Source of the DNA: Pseudomonas fluorescens
Lineage (GTDB): Bacteria; Pseudomonadota; Gammaproteobacteria; Pseudomonadales; Pseudomonadaceae
Direction of reading: 5' to 3'
DNA length: 64,000 bases
Assembly: GCF_003732425.1 (NCBI RefSeq)
Contig: NZ_MOBX01000015.1
Coordinates: 638,303-702,302, forward strand
Below the pieces are notes generated by a model, which ran no database searches, was not told where the DNA came from, and saw nothing but the letters and a program-made list of their open reading frames with translations. Each line of letters starts with the position of its first letter. Within the stretch, counting starts at the first letter, position 1. A program made the translations under genes and the position numbers. This document shows, piece after piece, positions 60,601 to 64,000 of this stretch.

Positions 60601-63361
60601 AGACAGCCCCGACGATCAGGTTCTGCGTCGTTATGACAGTCTGGAGGAGGCCCGTAAGGCGTTGTTCAAACTGTGCGAACAAGACCCGTGGATCCGTTAT
60701 CTGGCAGGCCGGGCCTTGCAGGGCGATGTACGTGCCCATGAAAAACGCCTCGGTCAGGCCATCATGAAAAACCACGACGCCATGATCGGCGTCGGTATGT
60801 CCTGGCCTTCGACCACGTCGTTGGCCACGCACCTGCTCAACGTCCATATGGGGCGATTGATTGAGGCCCATCGCGGCACGTCACGTTCCAACGACGCGTT
60901 GTACATGGAGCGCTATGCGCTCAAGGGGCCGCGGGCCTTCAACTACCTGAAAATGGCGTTGGGTCTGCTGCCCTTTGTCGGCGTGGCGTTTGCCCTCTAT
61001 GACGCCTGGACCAGCGCCAATCAGGCCGTGGCGGCTTTCTTGCGCGGTGATGTGGGTGATGGCCTGGCGGAGGTTGAATCCGTGTTGTTGTCGCTGATCG
61101 ATGCGGCCATGGACCTGCTGCCGGGTGAAGTGGCGATTTCTACACTTTCCCGAACGGCCCGATCGCTGACCCGCGCTCGCCAGCTGCGCAGACTGGCAGA
61201 AGGCGCCAGCGCGTTGCATGCGCCCACCCAACAACGGGCCCGGAATCTGGCAGCGCGCTTCTCCGGCTACGAATACGAAAAGCCGATTTCGCTGTCCGGG
61301 CTGGAACCGGCCGCCGAGGGTCCCTATCGCGGTATCTACCGACATGCCGACGGCGATTTCATCCTCAGTCAGGGGCGGATTATCGAAGTTCACCGCGGCC
61401 ACAAAGCTGACGAATGGCGCTTACGTGGCACCAGTACCAAAACCTATAAACAACCCATTGCTCTGGATGAAACCGGGCAATGGGATACCTGGTTCGGCGT
61501 CTATGGAACCGCTGTCGGCGGGTTGCCTGGCGGCGGAAATGTCGCCGGGTTTCTGGTCGATACGGCTGATTCTTTCTGGCCGCAGGCGATTCGCCAGCGA
61601 TTGCCTCGCTGGCTGGTGGCCAGTGACATGGCTCGTCAACTGCGCCTGACCCGCGAAGCTGACAACCTGGCCGACCAGCTGAGAGCCAGAGGCACGGTAA
61701 GCGAAGCCACCATCAACCGCTATGGCAGTGCCTCTGAAGCGGATCGGCCATCTTTGGTGCAGGCTTCCGAAGCTGCCTGTGTCGGCGATATCCAGATCGC
61801 TACCCGACAGTACGAAAAGCTGCGGGAGCTGATGCCCCTGACCAGGGGCAATAAAAAACGCACGTTGCTGGAGATACAAAGCAAATGCGCTGCGTTAATG
61901 ACCGACCGTTACTGGCGCCGCGCGTACCACCTCTCGCACAGCTCTACCGTCCTCACCAGCCGGATCGAGCAACTGCAAAAAGCACTGCGCCACCTGCCGA
62001 ACGATACGCTTGCCCAACGGATAAGAATGCTCGAAGAAATCCGCACCTTGCGTGTCGGTTACCTGCGCCAGCTCAATCAGATGGAGCGGCTCAGGGGCGA
62101 GGTCAATTACTGGTATGAACGCATTCGCGTGAAAGCGCACAAAGAAACCCGAACCAAGCAGGTCGAGGACATAAACGCCAAGCAGAGCGATGCCAACCTG
62201 ATATTTCTGAAAACCAGCCAACGCCTGGAAATCATCAAGCGTCATGGCCGCACCGACGACGTGTCCTGGTTCGACCTGCTGGAACACGCTCATGAGCTTC
62301 GTGGCAATGTCGACCGGGCCCTGTACACGCAGTTCAACCTTCGCAACATCGACGCGACCTCGATTGAACGCAGTCAGATTCTGCAGAACTGCGTCGACCT
62401 GTACACACGGTTCCGTCGTGAGATGAATATCTGGACCGCCACGTATCCACAACACTTCCACCTGGAGGAAGTACCGCCGTTGTTGAGCGGGCTCGAATGG
62501 CTCGCTGAACGGGCGCGCAAAAATATCATCGAAGAGCCGGAGCCGGTTCCAACGGGACAGCCTGCACAAAAAGTGTTCACCACGGCTGACAACCAGTTGC
62601 TGCAAGGCGTCGAGCGCTGGGAGCCAACCTCGCAGAAACACCAATACGTTTCCACCGGCCGCGGGGGCTACGAAGAAATCTGGGAGCAAGGCAACGATGG
62701 CAGTTACCGGTTGTTGAACCCGCGTAACGAAGAACCGAGTGCTCCGCCCTCAATGAGCCTCGAGACATTACTGCTCGATGCGCAACGACGCCTGGACGCG
62801 CAGACCGCCTACCAGGCCCGGGTCGAGTCCTACGCCGAGCAGGACATGCTTCCGGTCGACCTGCAACACATGATGGACAGTGAAGCGAGCGAGCTCAATC
62901 GCCGCGCCAGCAGGATCGAAGCCCTGGCAGCGCAAAACCCGATCATTGCGCAATTGCGCACCAAGGCCCGCGAACTGACCCTCACTGGCCGGGCCCTGCG
63001 TACCCGCCAATCACTGACCAGTCAAAAACCCACCGATGGCATGCTTGAAGACCTTATTACGCAGAATGCCGTGGAGATCCGTAAAACCAGCCCACTGAAG
63101 AACCTCGGTAAACGCAACGGCCGCAACGACTATCTGCAAGAGTATGAAATCTGGGACATGACGCTGTCGCCGGCAGAGCTGCTTTGGTACGCCCACTTTC
63201 ACTATCGCAGCACGACAAGAGCGTTGAGGAGTTTCGAGAAAGCCCATTTGAAACTGCCCGCCCACCGTTTTCTGACCCACGCGGACGATGCCAGCCTGCC
63301 CTATGCCGACATTGGCCCGCAGTCGGCCGTGCTCGTGCACTTTGAGGCAATTCAGGCTTAA
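57695..63361 (+). CDS. Giant DUF6543 / dermonecrotic-toxin-like protein
   Basis: About 1,888 aa. Start uncertain: ATG 57695 (MKSAKRSPAIT) is used; 57728 and 57815 are alternatives, none with a strong Shine-Dalgarno, and 57602 would overlap the divergent hydrolase start. The N-terminal ~700 residues have the layout I associate with DUF6543 (TFEYTRRDLPLTTGMRDLL, coiled coil around 440-470). A hydrophobic pair (LKMALGLLPFVGVAFALYDAW, about residues 1085-1110, and VLLSLIDAAMDLLPGE, about 1130-1145) could insert in a membrane. Then GYEYEKPISLSGL...GPYRGIYRHADGDFIL, long helices, and a C-terminal LLWYAHFHYRST...KAHLKLPAHRFLT segment. No signal peptide, no secretion gene nearby. Toxin role is inference from the family label; no catalytic motif is recognised. 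Confidence 0.8.
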   Translation: MKSAKRSPAITMYRHGGRRFQLNEVDQKRIRRFIARAIIAMPDSFIAALSDPGLATTPSAVHLSANPDTALALSATQRWRDSSQALRELFSGVPTTRDTLTRLLEQDLDLGEPDIGLHFAATAQRPAHFIPIVQVCAFAFQHPLPPSTVDQQCRVTGLPASHALFALTPHQLLERLKTLDLLKALDEDWNQYWEARAPATAVSRRERADQLYRDHFEATVLNAAAQRRVTPRQRLSLLSLMDMTALDATGTCEQISLVLSNGSKVKFPAAWVIDLDEQPPLHWLYLPLRADAFKKFAQRSELEAWVSAQSLIPGGLPQTGLTFEYTRRDLPLTTGMRDLLTHFRQARVDSLRNGSAGKPGFAEQASNALDFADRTDRQRQLAAVFAAPPAFASDLVDDDEPSLFGSLYADIPLPMRQAAVNRQRDALEARLGASDDNAALQSIKDLQQTLETAEQAADEAATALLGRSRVLDLLTFNREFTALHQAHKTGLQAEADLQQLLQQISSEEHQLITALLAPSDNPDSDCVAASLVLSTSEPADGAATETLNGPFVMTRADALLDPSSTHSLLLYWPGTGGGLQRFANRRALESQMFTIAKQDAVLTLRLQKINGDPLRHALDQLTSEFELQAGEIRRRHPQFTAATEHSSQLEALRTHFRAILQMPLHAARNLAFAYLLEQNRTGRLAVNLPQWQLNLPHSERSHLKAQIQAYISAMQRSHQLLTLALPPRDDFTRQHLHKRLRADFSVEGPFSVQIDLPDSARLQKQLSDGSTMTTPQKMVAVPSATRSKVLLEDLAQSNIDNTPSMRLESESLRLLFMQVEVTAADARVREALSTGITHEYLRETLPDLDLPKAYEQAIRDAFMGGLGESPFVREHRRECLVEPWRLMLKMQGECARLQQHLNHEEWQIFNIAIEADTPHAWARGKRRIVLLPAFIRAGGKDTFNQGPATLSGITFIQEQISGITLLYLPDSPDDQVLRRYDSLEEARKALFKLCEQDPWIRYLAGRALQGDVRAHEKRLGQAIMKNHDAMIGVGMSWPSTTSLATHLLNVHMGRLIEAHRGTSRSNDALYMERYALKGPRAFNYLKMALGLLPFVGVAFALYDAWTSANQAVAAFLRGDVGDGLAEVESVLLSLIDAAMDLLPGEVAISTLSRTARSLTRARQLRRLAEGASALHAPTQQRARNLAARFSGYEYEKPISLSGLEPAAEGPYRGIYRHADGDFILSQGRIIEVHRGHKADEWRLRGTSTKTYKQPIALDETGQWDTWFGVYGTAVGGLPGGGNVAGFLVDTADSFWPQAIRQRLPRWLVASDMARQLRLTREADNLADQLRARGTVSEATINRYGSASEADRPSLVQASEAACVGDIQIATRQYEKLRELMPLTRGNKKRTLLEIQSKCAALMTDRYWRRAYHLSHSSTVLTSRIEQLQKALRHLPNDTLAQRIRMLEEIRTLRVGYLRQLNQMERLRGEVNYWYERIRVKAHKETRTKQVEDINAKQSDANLIFLKTSQRLEIIKRHGRTDDVSWFDLLEHAHELRGNVDRALYTQFNLRNIDATSIERSQILQNCVDLYTRFRREMNIWTATYPQHFHLEEVPPLLSGLEWLAERARKNIIEEPEPVPTGQPAQKVFTTADNQLLQGVERWEPTSQKHQYVSTGRGGYEEIWEQGNDGSYRLLNPRNEEPSAPPSMSLETLLLDAQRRLDAQTAYQARVESYAEQDMLPVDLQHMMDSEASELNRRASRIEALAAQNPIIAQLRTKARELTLTGRALRTRQSLTSQKPTDGMLEDLITQNAVEIRKTSPLKNLGKRNGRNDYLQEYEIWDMTLSPAELLWYAHFHYRSTTRALRSFEKAHLKLPAHRFLTHADDASLPYADIGPQSAVLVHFEAIQA

Positions 63362-63395
63362 GCACCGATCGGGATGGCGACGCCCCTCCTCCACG

Positions 63396-63434
63396 AAAAA
63401 AGCCAGCCTCACGCCTGAGACTGGCTTTTTTTGC
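63396..63434. terminator. Bidirectional terminator between the toxin-like gene and metE
   Basis: AAAAAAGCCAG...CTC / GAG...CTGGCTTTTTTT with one internal mismatch pair and ACGCCT loop. Confidence 0.88.
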
Positions 63435-63440
63435 GGGCCG

Positions 63441-64000
63441 TCAGGCCAACTGACTGCGCAACTGCCGTGCCGCGGCCACCATGTTGACCAGCGCCGCTTC
63501 CGTTTCCGGCCACGCCCGCGTCTTCAGGCCGCAATCGGGGTTGACCCACAGCCGCTCCGCCGGAATCCTTTTGACCGCTTTTCTCATCAGTTTGACCATC
63601 TCGGCAGTGTCCGGCACCCGTGGCGAGTGGATGTCATAGACGCCCGGGCCGATGTCATTCGGGTATTCGAACGCTTCGAAAGCGTCAAGCAGCTCCATGT
63701 CCGAACGCGAGGTTTCAATGGTGATGACGTCGGCGTCCATGTCGGCAATCGCCTTGATTACATCGTTGAATTCGCTGTAGCACATGTGAGTGTGGATCTG
63801 GGTTTGATCCTTGACGCCAGCGGCGGTCAGACGGAACGCTTCCACTGCCCAGTCCAGGTAGTCCTGCCAATGGGCGCGGCGCAGCGGCAGGCCTTCGCGG
63901 AACGCGGCTTCGTCGATCTGCACGATCTTGATCCCGGCGCGTTCCAGATCCACCACTTCGTCACGCAGCGCCAGCGCGAGCTGTTGCGCCTGGACTTTGC
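63441..64000 (-). CDS. metE: Cobalamin-independent methionine synthase, C-terminal part
   Basis: The gene runs out of the window; only its last ~186 codons are present. IQIDEAAFREGLPL-like folate/substrate segment (VQIDEAAFREGLPLRR), zinc ligands His and Cys in HTHMCYSEF, Glu in ITIETSRSDME, and Cys in NPDCGLKTR are all there. Transfers the methyl group of methyltetrahydrofolate-triglutamate to homocysteine. It appears intact to its stop. Confidence 0.96.
   Translation of the reverse strand, partial: KVQAQQLALALRDEVVDLERAGIKIVQIDEAAFREGLPLRRAHWQDYLDWAVEAFRLTAAGVKDQTQIHTHMCYSEFNDVIKAIADMDADVITIETSRSDMELLDAFEAFEYPNDIGPGVYDIHSPRVPDTAEMVKLMRKAVKRIPAERLWVNPDCGLKTRAWPETEAALVNMVAAARQLRSQLA

Overview
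The window reads as chromosomal DNA of a Pseudomonas fluorescens-group bacterium. The coding DNA is GC-rich, and the gene order over long stretches matches what I remember of P. aeruginosa PAO1: the bifA/icmP/mexVW/inaA/colSR/groELS/fxsA block, the mrp-metG and rnf-nth block, and the argG-motY-pyrC-rnt-bfd-bfr-grxD-argF block. The intergenic spaces also carry the two short palindromic repeat families typical of this group. There is no rRNA or tRNA gene, insertion sequence, prophage or CRISPR array that I can see. Almost everything is core or conserved accessory genome.

Layout. 1-10.4 kb: the end of an EAL phosphodiesterase gene (probably bifA), a four-gene iron-linked periplasmic/lipoprotein operon (imelysin, di-haem protein, second imelysin, DUF1513) with a Fur-like operator, then a MexVW-type RND efflux pair. 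10.4-15.2 kb: an LPS-kinase-like/methyltransferase unit, the ColS-ColR two-component system and a PAP2 lipid phosphatase; two sites match the known ColR consensus. 15.3-23.4 kb: groES-groEL, fxsA, a haem-utilisation (HugZ-like) protein, an SDR dehydrogenase, the Fe-S carrier Mrp/ApbC and metG. 23.5-28.4 kb: an Rnf/Rsx electron-transport operon that lacks rnfC, then nth and a 57-residue acidic protein. 28.4-30.3 kb: a LuxR-type response regulator facing an AT-rich orphan membrane protein gene. 30.3-42.1 kb: argG, motY, pyrC, rnt, peroxiredoxin, bfd, bacterioferritin, monothiol glutaredoxin, a molybdopterin oxidoreductase, argF and an orphan ABC ATPase. 42.1-48.9 kb: a PhzF-like protein, ybaK, and the glycerol genes glpF-glpK-glpR-glpD. 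49-56.5 kb: the acidic amino-acid ABC transporter aatJQMP with its regulators aauS-aauR, then glpM. 56.5-64 kb: a secreted alpha/beta hydrolase, a giant (about 1,890 aa) DUF6543/dermonecrotic-toxin-like gene, and the 3' end of metE.

How the genes work together. Iron handling recurs (imelysin operon, HugZ, bfd/bfr, Mrp, Grx). Envelope stress is represented by ColRS with its targets beside it. The aat module carries a complete regulatory circuit: two AauR boxes, a sigma-54 promoter, a hairpin-rich spacer after the binding-protein gene, and the cognate kinase/regulator pair. The observations most worth checking are the Rnf operon (no RnfC, no RnfB membrane anchor, and an RnfC-tail-like helical extension on RnfB), the giant toxin-like protein, and the AT-rich orphan 2-TM protein. 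Function calls come from motifs and remembered family features; no database search was possible.
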